Shown one piece after another: positions 14,080 to 20,797 of a stretch of DNA of 20,797 nucleotides; the first letter of the stretch is position 1, and each line of letters starts with the position of its first letter. The DNA lies in assembly GCA_038239195.1 (NCBI GenBank), contig JBBSEZ010000148.1, forward strand, positions 1-20,797. The letters run 5' to 3'. This stretch comes from JBBSEZ01 sp038239195. GTDB taxonomy: Bacteria > Planctomycetota > Planctomycetia > Gemmatales > Gemmataceae. The notes under the pieces were generated by a model that saw only the letters and a list, made by a program, of their open reading frames with translations, had not been told where the DNA came from and did no database searches. A program made the position numbers and the translations under genes.

Positions 14080-15930
14080 ATGACGACTCACTCGACAACA
14101 CGCCGCTGGCCGCTCGGCCCCCTGGCGCTCGGCGCCGGCATCCTGCTCGCCCTGGCCGGCCTGACGACGGTGCCTGGGGGCACCGCCGCCGACAAGGAAC
14201 CGGCGCTGCCGGTCCCGCTGCCGGCCGACCTCAAGCTGGTTCCGCCCGACGCCATCTTCTTCGTGACGGTGCGCCTGGGCGACCTGAAGAAGCCGCTGGC
14301 CGACAAGGCCCTCAACCTGTTCAGCGCGGACGAGGGGCGGAACGTCCGCGAGGGGCTGAAGCGGTTGCTGCTCCCTCCGGAGGCCATCGAGCGCGCCACC
14401 GTGGTGCTGCCGGCGCCGGGCAAGGAGTTTGCGCCACAGGCCGTGCTGATCGTCCGCACGGCGAAGGCGTACGACAAGGAAAAGCTCCTCCGGGCCTTCT
14501 CCGCCAGCGCGACAGAGACCAAGTACCGCAGGCGGACCTACCACGTGCGGTCGGGCAAGCGCGGCCCCGCGGAGGCGGCGCTCTACCTGCTCGACGAGCG
14601 CACGTTCCTTCACGGCCCGGTCGGCATGCTCGGGGCCTTGCTCGGGCGCCGGGAAGGCAAGGCCGAGGAGGACAAGGGCCCCCTCGCGGCCGCGCGCCGG
14701 CTGACGGCCGGCAAGCATCACGTCGTGGCGGCGGTGCGGCCTGACGTGCTGGTGAGCACGTGGCTGTCGCCGGTGCTGTTCGCCGGCGAGGCCCCGCAAC
14801 CGAACGCGCTACGCCTGGACCGCATGCGCCCGGGGGAAGCGCTGCCGCTATTGCCGTTCATGCCGCTGATCCGGGCCAGCGCGGCGGTGTTCACGCTCGA
14901 CGCCGGCCCCGAGCTGAAGGTCGGCGTGCGCGTCCACTGCCGCAGTGCCGAGGACGCCGAGGACGCCGAGACGTCGCTGCGTTCGACGCTCTACGTGGTC
15001 CGCGAACTGCTGGGGGCCTGGATGCGCGAGGTGGGCATCGATCTCAAGGGCAAGGGCGCCATGGCGGACGTGTTGCGGGGCGTCGAGGGCCCTCTCCGCG
15101 GCGCCGTCGTCGAGCGCGACAAGGCGACGGTGCGCGTGGCGCTGAGCTGCAAGATCGGCCCCGCCACCCTGACCAGGGCCTTCGCCGAGGTCGAGCACTT
15201 GGCGAACGACGTGCGCAGCGCGAACAACCTCAAGCAGATCGCCCTTGCGCTGATGAACGCCCACGACACGTATAACGCGTTCCCCGCGGCGGCCATCTGC
15301 GACGCCAAGGGCAAGCCGCTGCTGAGTTGGCGCGTGGCGATCCTACCCTTCATCGAGGAAGACGACCTCTACAAGCGGTTCAACTTCGCGGAGGCGTGGG
15401 ACAGCCCGACGAACAAGAAACTGCTGGCCCGCATGCCGCGCACCTACGCGCCGCCCCCCGGCGTCAAGACGAAGCAGCCGCACTCCACCTTCTACCGGAT
15501 CTTCGTCGGCAAGGAAGCAGGGTTCCTCCCCGGCGAGCGGGCGACCTTCGTGAGCCCCCAGCCGCGCCCGAGCCAGGGGCGTCGCATTCGAGAAATCACC
15601 GACGGCGCCAGCAACACGCTGGCGGTGGTCGAGGCCGGCGAGGCCGTGCCGTGGACCAAGCCGGACGACCTGCCCTACGACCCCAAGGGCCCGCTACCCA
15701 AGCTCGGCGGCGCCTTCCGCGAGGGCTTCCACGCCGCCTTCTTCGACGGGTCGGTCCGCTACATCAAGAACGGCGTCGATGAGAAAACGCTGCGGGCGCT
15801 CATCACCCCGGCGGGGAACGAGGTCATCGACTGGAAGAAAGTGCCCCTCGTGCGCCCGGTCGTGGGCGCGTCGCCCCGCATCGAGCTGCCCCGCCCGGCG
15901 CCTGGGGAGCTGCCTCCGAAGAAGTTGTGA
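14080..15930 (+). CDS. Exported protein with DUF1559-like C-terminal half (paralog 1)
   Basis: A 616-residue exported protein of unknown function. It has an Arg-rich start and hydrophobic signal sequence (about 9-37). Residues about 40-375 form an N-terminal domain beginning VPPDAIFFVTVRLGDLKKP; I do not recognise it with confidence. From about residue 381 it carries the DUF1559 pattern found in planctomycetes: NNLKQIALALMNAH, LSWRVAILPFIEEDDLY, DGASNTLAVVEAGE, AFFDGSVRYI. Typical DUF1559 proteins begin with a type IV pilin-like helix; this one lacks it and has an ordinary signal peptide instead. AAGGAG (14068-14073) sits 6 bases before ATG 14080. A paralog follows directly, so the pair probably arose by tandem duplication and may be cotranscribed. 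Confidence 0.9.
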   Translation: MTTHSTTRRWPLGPLALGAGILLALAGLTTVPGGTAADKEPALPVPLPADLKLVPPDAIFFVTVRLGDLKKPLADKALNLFSADEGRNVREGLKRLLLPPEAIERATVVLPAPGKEFAPQAVLIVRTAKAYDKEKLLRAFSASATETKYRRRTYHVRSGKRGPAEAALYLLDERTFLHGPVGMLGALLGRREGKAEEDKGPLAAARRLTAGKHHVVAAVRPDVLVSTWLSPVLFAGEAPQPNALRLDRMRPGEALPLLPFMPLIRASAAVFTLDAGPELKVGVRVHCRSAEDAEDAETSLRSTLYVVRELLGAWMREVGIDLKGKGAMADVLRGVEGPLRGAVVERDKATVRVALSCKIGPATLTRAFAEVEHLANDVRSANNLKQIALALMNAHDTYNAFPAAAICDAKGKPLLSWRVAILPFIEEDDLYKRFNFAEAWDSPTNKKLLARMPRTYAPPPGVKTKQPHSTFYRIFVGKEAGFLPGERATFVSPQPRPSQGRRIREITDGASNTLAVVEAGEAVPWTKPDDLPYDPKGPLPKLGGAFREGFHAAFFDGSVRYIKNGVDEKTLRALITPAGNEVIDWKKVPLVRPVVGASPRIELPRPAPGELPPKKL

Positions 15931-15942
15931 TTTACCATCCCT

Positions 15943-16004
15943 ATTTAGCCGGCCAGCTTGCGGGCGCGGCGTGCGTCGCACCGAGCCGAGCTCGGCGGCT
16001 AAAT
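15943..16004. terminator. Inverted repeat between the two DUF1559-like genes
   Basis: ATTTAGCCG (15943-15951) pairs with CGGCTAAAT (15996-16004); the GC-rich loop can form inner hairpins such as CCGAG/CTCGG. It sits 12 bases after a stop codon. It could be a terminator or a REP-like repeat; there is no T-run. Confidence 0.45.
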
Positions 16005-16039
16005 GCTCCTTCCATCCCGTGACCCGGAGAGAACCTTCG

Positions 16040-17971
16040 ATGACCACCTTCGCAAGTCCCCATTCCTCTTTCGCGCGCGGGCGAGCGCCGCTGGGGGGCG
16101 CCCTCCTGCTCGCCGTCCTGCTCCTGATCGGCGGGCCGGGGCGCAGCCCGGCCGAGAAGGCGGAGGCCCGGGCCCTGCCGAGCGACCTGGCGCTGGTGCC
16201 GGGCACCGCCGACGCCTTCGTGAGCGTGCGCGTGGCCGACCTCTACGGCAGCCCGCTCGTCGGCAAGCTCTTGCCGGCCCTCGGGAAGGACCGCCACGGC
16301 CCCCTCGCCGAACTCCTGCGCGAGCTGCCGCTCCCGCCCGCGGAGATCGAGCGGGCCACCCTGGTGATGCCCGCCACCATGCGACAGCCCGTGCTGATCG
16401 TGTTCACGCGGAAGGCCTACGACCGCGACAAGTTGGTCAAGGGCCTGCCCCCCACCTTTGTCGAGACGAAGAACAAGGACCGGGCCTTCTTCACCGAGGG
16501 CAAGCGGGGGGCGGCCCTGCACCTGCTGGACGGCCGCACCATCCTCAAGGGCGAGGTTCAGGAGATTCACGCCCTGCTCGACGGCAAGCGCGGGACGGCC
16601 GGCCCCCTGGCCTCGGCGCGCGGCGTGGCGGCGGGCAAGCACCACGTCGTCGTCGGCCTGCGCCCCCTCGCGCTGGTCGGGTCTCGTCCCGTCCGTCGCG
16701 ACGCGATGAAGGCGGTGGCCCCCGGGAGGACGCCCGACTTCAAGAAGGAGGACTTCAAGAAGGAGGAACTCGAGAAGCCGTGCGCGGGCGACGAGGGCGA
16801 GGCGAAGGAAGGGCCGGCGCCGGCCGCTGCGGACGGGCTGATGGTGGCGATCGATGGCGTGCCCGTGTCCCTGCTGCCCTACAAGCCGCTGCTGCTGGCC
16901 CGCTCGGTGACGCTGACGCTCGACATCGGCATGGAAATCGAGGCCGGCGCCACCCTCGACTACGCCGACGAGGCGACGGCGCGCGATGGCCTGGTCGCGG
17001 CCCGGACGGCGCTCTACGTCGCGCGCGAGGCCCTGCCGCTCTTCATGGCCGATAGCGGCATCGTGGTGGGCGAGAAGGGCGTCTTGACGGGCATAGTCAA
17101 GAAGGCCCAGGGCAGCCTGCGCGCCGCCACGGTGAAGCGCGACAAGAGCGTCGTCCGCGTCGGCGTGAGCTACAAGGTCGATCCGGTAACCCTGGCGGCC
17201 ATCCTCGTCGAGCTCCGCAAGGTGGCGGAGACCGCGCGGGAGCAGAACAACCTGCGCCAGCTCGCCATTGCCATGCACAACTTCGCCAGCACTTACGACG
17301 ACCGCTTGCCGGCCCCGGCGATCTACGGCAAGGACGGCAAAGCGCTGCTGAGTTGGCGCGTGGCGCTCCTCCCCTACGTCGAGCAGGCCCCCCTCTATAA
17401 CCAGTTCCGCCTCGACGAGCCGTGGGACAGCGCCCACAACAAGAAGCTCCTCGCCAAGATGCCGGCCGTCTTCTCCCCTCCGCCGGGGGCGAAGGCCAGG
17501 CCGGGCCACACCTTCTACCGCGTCTTCACCGGCCGCAGCACGGTGTTCCCCGAGCCCGACGTCAAGGCCTTCAAGGGACCGTCGCTCGGCCTGTCGATCA
17601 ATCGCCTTCCCGACGGGACGAGTAACACCCTGATGATCGTCGAGGCCGGGGAATCGGTGTCGTGGACCAAGCCGGAGGAGTTGCCTTACGACGACAAGAA
17701 GGCCCTTCCGAAGTTGGGCGCCCTTCCCAACCGCTTCGTCGCTGCCTTCGCCGACGGCTCGGTGGTGACGTTCGACAAGAAAATCCCCGAACGGTTGTTG
17801 CGCCTGCTCATCACCGCCGACGACGGGCAACCCGTCAACTGGGAAGAGTGGACCATCCCGCGGCGAGGCGGGCGGCCCGGGCGCCCGCGGGGCGGCGAGC
17901 CGGCCCCGACGAAAAAGGCGGTGGCGCCCGAGAAGGAGGGGCCTCCGCCCCCGCCTCCGTCGAAGCGGTGA
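16040..17971 (+). CDS. Exported protein with DUF1559-like C-terminal half (paralog 2)
   Basis: A 643-residue paralog of the preceding gene. It has a signal peptide (about 1-38, GGALLLAVLLLIGGPG), the same N-terminal domain (LVPGTADAFVSVRVADLYG, then PPAEIERATLVMP and AGKHHVVVGLRP), and from about 401 the DUF1559-like part: QNNLRQLAIAMHNF, LSWRVALLPYVEQAPLYNQF, DGTSNTLMIVEAGES, AAFADGSVV. It differs by an acidic insert containing a perfect 5-residue tandem repeat (DFKKEDFKKE, near 16736-16766) and a Pro-rich tail ending PPPPPPSKR. GGAGAG lies 9 bases before ATG 16040. Role unknown; it probably acts in the periplasm or at the cell surface with its neighbour. Confidence 0.9.
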   Translation: MTTFASPHSSFARGRAPLGGALLLAVLLLIGGPGRSPAEKAEARALPSDLALVPGTADAFVSVRVADLYGSPLVGKLLPALGKDRHGPLAELLRELPLPPAEIERATLVMPATMRQPVLIVFTRKAYDRDKLVKGLPPTFVETKNKDRAFFTEGKRGAALHLLDGRTILKGEVQEIHALLDGKRGTAGPLASARGVAAGKHHVVVGLRPLALVGSRPVRRDAMKAVAPGRTPDFKKEDFKKEELEKPCAGDEGEAKEGPAPAAADGLMVAIDGVPVSLLPYKPLLLARSVTLTLDIGMEIEAGATLDYADEATARDGLVAARTALYVAREALPLFMADSGIVVGEKGVLTGIVKKAQGSLRAATVKRDKSVVRVGVSYKVDPVTLAAILVELRKVAETAREQNNLRQLAIAMHNFASTYDDRLPAPAIYGKDGKALLSWRVALLPYVEQAPLYNQFRLDEPWDSAHNKKLLAKMPAVFSPPPGAKARPGHTFYRVFTGRSTVFPEPDVKAFKGPSLGLSINRLPDGTSNTLMIVEAGESVSWTKPEELPYDDKKALPKLGALPNRFVAAFADGSVVTFDKKIPERLLRLLITADDGQPVNWEEWTIPRRGGRPGRPRGGEPAPTKKAVAPEKEGPPPPPPSKR

Positions 17972-17982
17972 GACGCGCCGGG

Positions 17983-18011
17983 CGAGCCGCCGGCTTCATG
18001 CCGGCGGCTCG
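17983..18011. terminator. Perfect 12-bp hairpin after paralog 2
   Basis: CGAGCCGCCGGC (17983-17994), loop TTCAT, GCCGGCGGCTCG (18000-18011), 11 bases after the stop codon. The position suits transcription termination although no T-run follows. Confidence 0.65.
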
Positions 18012-18143
18012 GGCGGCGGACAGGAAGCCCGCCGCCCGTCGGCGCCGTAGGATGCCCGGGACAACGTGCAGCCTGCGACGTGCTGGCCCCGCTCTTTGCG
18101 ATCGTTACCACTGGGGCTCCTCCAGTTCTCGGAAGGGGACGTC

Positions 18144-18758
18144 ATGGCGAAGACAAAAGCAGCCCATCCATCCCCTCGGCCCGAGTTCGGCAAGGATTAC
18201 GACCTCGGCTGGGTCGGCTTCGTCCACGGCCCCAGCCGTCTGTCCGCTGCGATCGCTTACCTCACCCGCCGCGACAAGGTCGGCGCCATCGGCGTTACTC
18301 ACAGCTTCCTCGTCACCGGCCCGGACGAGTGCGTGGAGGCGAACTTCCCGGCCGGCGTGGTCGCGTCCGGCCTGGCCGAGTCCTACCTCGACCGGGAGGA
18401 AGGGCTGGTCCTCTTCAGGAAACCAAAGGGGCTGACCGCGGCTTCGGCCCGGCGGGTGGTGCGGAGGGCGAAGGCGGAGGTGGGGGCCAAGTTCGACACC
18501 GCCGGGATGGTCGCCGAGGGCCTGGGCGATACCTTCCTGGGTCATCTGGTCAACTCCCTGTTCGGCGGCAAGCCCAAGAAACTGCTAGCCAAAGTGCTGC
18601 ACCAGAAAGGGCGATGGGTTTGCAGCGATCTGGTGATCTACTGCTTCCGCGAGAAGCCCAAATACCGAGGCAAAGGAGCCGTGGCCCAGCCGGTGGGGAC
18701 CGTGTCCCCCCAGACTCTGTTCGAGGACGAGGAGCTTTTCGAGACCCTCCCGAGGTAA
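18144..18758 (+). CDS. Permuted papain-like (YiiX/NlpC-P60-related) putative hydrolase
   Basis: A 204-residue protein without a signal peptide. THSFLVTGPDECVEA (52-66) and WVCSDLVIYCF (158-168) have the order expected for circularly permuted papain-like enzymes, where the His motif comes first and the catalytic Cys later: His53, Glu65 and Cys160 are the candidate triad. Members of that clan cut amide or acyl bonds, often in peptidoglycan or lipid-linked substrates. GGAAGGGG precedes the ATG at 18144. No neighbour indicates a substrate, and the lack of an export signal suggests a cytoplasmic target. Assignment is from motif order only, so moderate confidence. Confidence 0.7.
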   Translation: MAKTKAAHPSPRPEFGKDYDLGWVGFVHGPSRLSAAIAYLTRRDKVGAIGVTHSFLVTGPDECVEANFPAGVVASGLAESYLDREEGLVLFRKPKGLTAASARRVVRRAKAEVGAKFDTAGMVAEGLGDTFLGHLVNSLFGGKPKKLLAKVLHQKGRWVCSDLVIYCFREKPKYRGKGAVAQPVGTVSPQTLFEDEELFETLPR

Positions 18759-18766
18759 GGGCCGGC

Positions 18767-18795
18767 GGCCCGCGACGAGGACATGCTCGCGGGCC
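18767..18795. terminator. 9-bp perfect hairpin after the hydrolase gene
   Basis: GGCCCGCGA (18767-18775) pairs with TCGCGGGCC (18787-18795) around an 11-base loop, 8 bases after the stop codon. The position suggests a terminator; no T-run. Confidence 0.55.
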
Positions 18796-18963
18796 GGAAA
18801 CGGCGGGCCGCAGCCCCGCATCGGTGACCTGGCAGCGATTCACCTCCAGGGAAAGGATGTTTCGCAGGCTGCTCACCATCACGCCGTTGGGCCCGGCCGA
18901 GCCCTTCTAGGCCGTTCCCCCACGCCGCGCGCCGACGGCTGGTCGCGCCGCCCCTCCGCCCCT

Positions 18964-18969
18964 TATAAT
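18964..18969 (+). promoter_or_regulatory. Possible -10 box TATAAT for the DUF1080 gene
   Basis: A consensus TATAAT is rare by chance in DNA this GC-rich. No good TTGACA-like box is seen 16-18 bases upstream, so this is tentative. If used, the transcript has a leader of about 175 bases. Confidence 0.35.
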
Positions 18970-19152
18970 GCCCTCATCGCCGCCGTTGGCCCGCAAGCCA
19001 CCTCTCCCGGACGGACGGTGCATCGCATGCACGGATGGCCCCCAGGGTGGCGAGCGAGTGATCGTGGCAGCCGACCAGATCCTCGACGAGCAGCGCCCGC
19101 AAAGATTGGCACCCGAGGACAAGCTTCCCTGGATCTCGAACGAGGCAAACCC

Positions 19153-19713
19153 ATGCGAAGTTGTGCCTGTGCTCTGTTCCTCCTGGCCCTGGCGCTCCTG
19201 TTCCCGTTGCCCGGCGGCGCGGCCGACAAGTTGGCGCTCGAGCCCGGCTTCCAGTTGCTCTTCAACGGGAAGAACCTGGACGGCTGGAAAGAGGCGAGCG
19301 GGGAGAAGGCCTCGCTGGACGGCAAGACCGAAGCCTACAAGGGGCGCTTCAAGGTCGTCCTGGGGAAGCTCGTCTACGATCCCGCCGTCAAGGGGGATCG
19401 CTACGTGGAGACCAGCAAGCAGTTCGGCAAGGACGTCTGCATCAGGTTCGACTTCAAGCCGGGCCCCAAGTGCAACAACGACCTCTTCCTGCGCGGCACC
19501 AAGTTCGACGTCATCCCCGGCAACCGAGAGAACAAGAACGTCAAGGTCGGCGAATGGCACACGTTCGAGATCGTCGTCATCGGGAACAAGATCGAACACA
19601 AGATCGACGGCGTGACCGCGCGCACCTCGAAGGCTGGCGCCAAGGCGACCCCGTTCAAGCTCCGCGCCGAGTTCGGCGCCCTCGAGCTCAAGAACCTTCG
19701 CGTCAAAGAATAA
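19153..19713 (+). CDS. Secreted DUF1080 (3-keto-disaccharide hydrolase-like) protein
   Basis: A 186-residue exported protein of the concanavalin-like DUF1080 family, abundant in planctomycetes and linked to sugar-derivative breakdown. The signal peptide is about 1-23 (CACALFLLALALLFPLPGG). The family opening GFQLLFNGKNLDGWK is at about 32-46, and the closing strands GEWHTFEIVVIGNKIEHKIDG and FGALELKNLRVKE are intact. It is shorter than many members (often 200-250 residues) but has both ends of the fold. GAGG at 19142-19145 is 7 bases before ATG 19153. It stands alone; the substrate cannot be inferred from the neighbours. Confidence 0.9.
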   Translation: MRSCACALFLLALALLFPLPGGAADKLALEPGFQLLFNGKNLDGWKEASGEKASLDGKTEAYKGRFKVVLGKLVYDPAVKGDRYVETSKQFGKDVCIRFDFKPGPKCNNDLFLRGTKFDVIPGNRENKNVKVGEWHTFEIVVIGNKIEHKIDGVTARTSKAGAKATPFKLRAEFGALELKNLRVKE

Positions 19714-19860
19714 CCAACCTGCTCGCAGGGCACGCACCGCCCCAGGGGGGACCGGGCATCGACACGCGAACGCGGACGGCGAGCAAGTCCTCCAGGTGGG
19801 TAACTCGCAGGCAGGCACGCGAGGTCGGCATGCTGGCGCCAGCGCGAGAGGGCAGCGCCG

Positions 19861-20585
19861 ATGGATGAGGCGGGGTGGCTGGCTTGCGATCGTTCGGGGC
19901 CGATGCTGTGGTTCTTGCACGACAGCGCGAGGGCCCGCAAACTGCGCCTTTTCGCTTGTGCCTGCTGCCGTCGTATCTGGCACCTGCTTCCGGACCGGCA
20001 GCACCGGGAGATTGTCCAGGTGGCCGAGGAACACGCCGATAGGCTGGCACCCCGGCGCGACCTTCGTCGCCTCCGGAAGTCCATTCTGACGACGGCACAA
20101 GGCACGGACCGGGCCCTTTTGGCGGCCGCTCGCAGTGCGCAAGCGGTCGCGCTCGATACCGCCTGGGAAGCGGCGCACCAGGTCTCTAACCATGCCGCGC
20201 AGGCCCTCGTCTACGCCGAGCACCCCAACGTGCCGTACGATCCACCGCCTGGCCCCGCATCGTGTCGTATACCATCTTGGGCCTTCTCGTCCTCCAGGCT
20301 TGGGAGGCGCAGGTGCCGCTGCTCCGCGAAGTCTTCGGCAACCCTTTCCGCCCTCTGGCCATCGAGCCAACCTGGCGCACCCCCGACGCAGTCAGGCTCG
20401 CTCAGGCCAGCTATCGAGAGCGATCGCTTCCTTCGGGCGAACTGGACAACGCCCGCCTCGCCATCCTCGCCGACGCCGCGGAGGAGGCCGGCTGCGCCGA
20501 CGCCGACCTGCTGGGCCACCCGCGCGGTCCCGGGCCCCACGTTCGCGGGTGCTGGGCACTCGACGCCATCTTGGGGCGAGAGTGA
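19861..20585 (+). pseudogene. Gemmata-type family protein, frameshifted
   Basis: From ATG 19861 the frame reads MDEAGWLACDRSGPMLWFLH, then RKLRLFACACCRRIWHLLPD and VAEEHAD, the standard N-terminal part of a family I recall as numerous in Gemmata genomes and of unknown function. The matching C-terminal part (PLLREVFGNPFRP, ILADAAEEAGCADADLLGH, RGPGPHVRGCWALD) is in another frame, from about 20262 to the stop at 20583-20585. The break lies between about 20240 and 20270 and corresponds to one base lost or two gained. Uninterrupted, the first frame would run on past the window edge without a stop. GAGAGGG precedes the start. It may be a real pseudogene or a sequencing error. Confidence 0.75.
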
Positions 20586-20797
20586 ATCTGCTCGCTGGCG
20601 CCGCCGAGCCCCACCGAGGGAGGAAGCAAGAGAGGAGGCGCGGAGAAAGGCGCCCGGAGCAGCGTCGGCCGGCCGCTCCAGTCGGCCGGGGCGAATTGCG
20701 CCATTGCGCGGTGCAAGGCAGGAAACACCTTCCCCGTCGGTCGGCGCTCCCCGGCCCTCCGACCCGTGGGTTTTTGGCGCCCCCCGCCCCCAACCCA

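Larger units (their letters stand above)
18759..19152. other. Gene-free spacer with a hairpin and a promoter-like box
   Basis: No convincing coding sequence. It contains a hairpin just after the preceding stop (18767-18795) and a perfect TATAAT (18964-18969) 184 bases upstream of the DUF1080 gene. The remaining ~180-base leader shows nothing specific. Confidence 0.5.

Noticed and set aside
15941..17830. 629-codon minus-strand frame opposite the second DUF1559-like gene
   Set aside because: Composition dominated by Arg, Gly, Ala and His as expected from antisense of a GC-rich gene; the plus strand has clear signal peptide and family motifs.
1..20797. tRNA, rRNA or riboswitch genes
   Set aside because: No cloverleaf, CCA-end pattern, rRNA core or recognisable riboswitch motif was found by eye in the gaps.
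20586..20797. Possible coding sequence at the right edge
   Set aside because: Only GC-rich sequence with no start, ribosome site or family motif; the open frames there are unsupported.

Overview
The window looks like chromosomal DNA of a planctomycete, most likely Gemmataceae or a close relative. This rests on very high GC, an ECF sigma factor overlapping a transmembrane Ser/Thr kinase with a WD40 sensor region, DUF1559-type proteins, a DUF1080 protein, several secreted WD40 proteins, and a Gemmata-type family at the right edge (residues ACACCRRIWHLL early, FGNPFRP and RGPGPHVRGCW late). No rRNA, tRNA or CRISPR array was recognised. The window opens with a 17-base run of C.

Left part (1-2440): trpS on the minus strand, a pair of palindromic repeats in inverted orientation, a planctomycete protein of unknown function, then a strong hairpin. 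Signalling operon (2441-7041): an ECF sigma factor whose stop codon overlaps the first possible start of a ~1344-residue kinase. The kinase has a complete catalytic domain, one membrane span, a charged helical linker and 16 WD40 repeats predicted to lie outside the cytoplasm.

WD40 region (7174-9938 and 13223-13789): a 29-codon reading frame joining a signal-peptide-like start to a WD40 blade end; a complete secreted seven-blade protein; a one-blade mini gene; a secreted WD40 protein with a large insertion; then, about 3.3 kb further on, an equal-length copy of the last 293 bases of that long gene followed by a second one-blade mini gene with the same leader. These pieces look like products of recombination among near-identical blade sequences. 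Between the two groups lie a secreted leucine-rich-repeat protein made of six 72-bp units, a broken IS3-family element and a secreted protein of unknown function.

Right part (13786-20797): a phosphodiesterase remnant lacking its middle, two tandem secreted proteins with DUF1559-like C-terminal halves, a protein resembling permuted papain-like (YiiX-type) hydrolases, a DUF1080 protein, and a frameshifted Gemmata-family gene.

The most interesting theme is the membrane kinase with an exported WD40 sensor next to a set of soluble exported WD40 proteins of graded size (about 1/3, 1, 7 and 7-plus-insert blades). A functional link between them is inference; the duplications, truncations and collapsed genes are directly visible.
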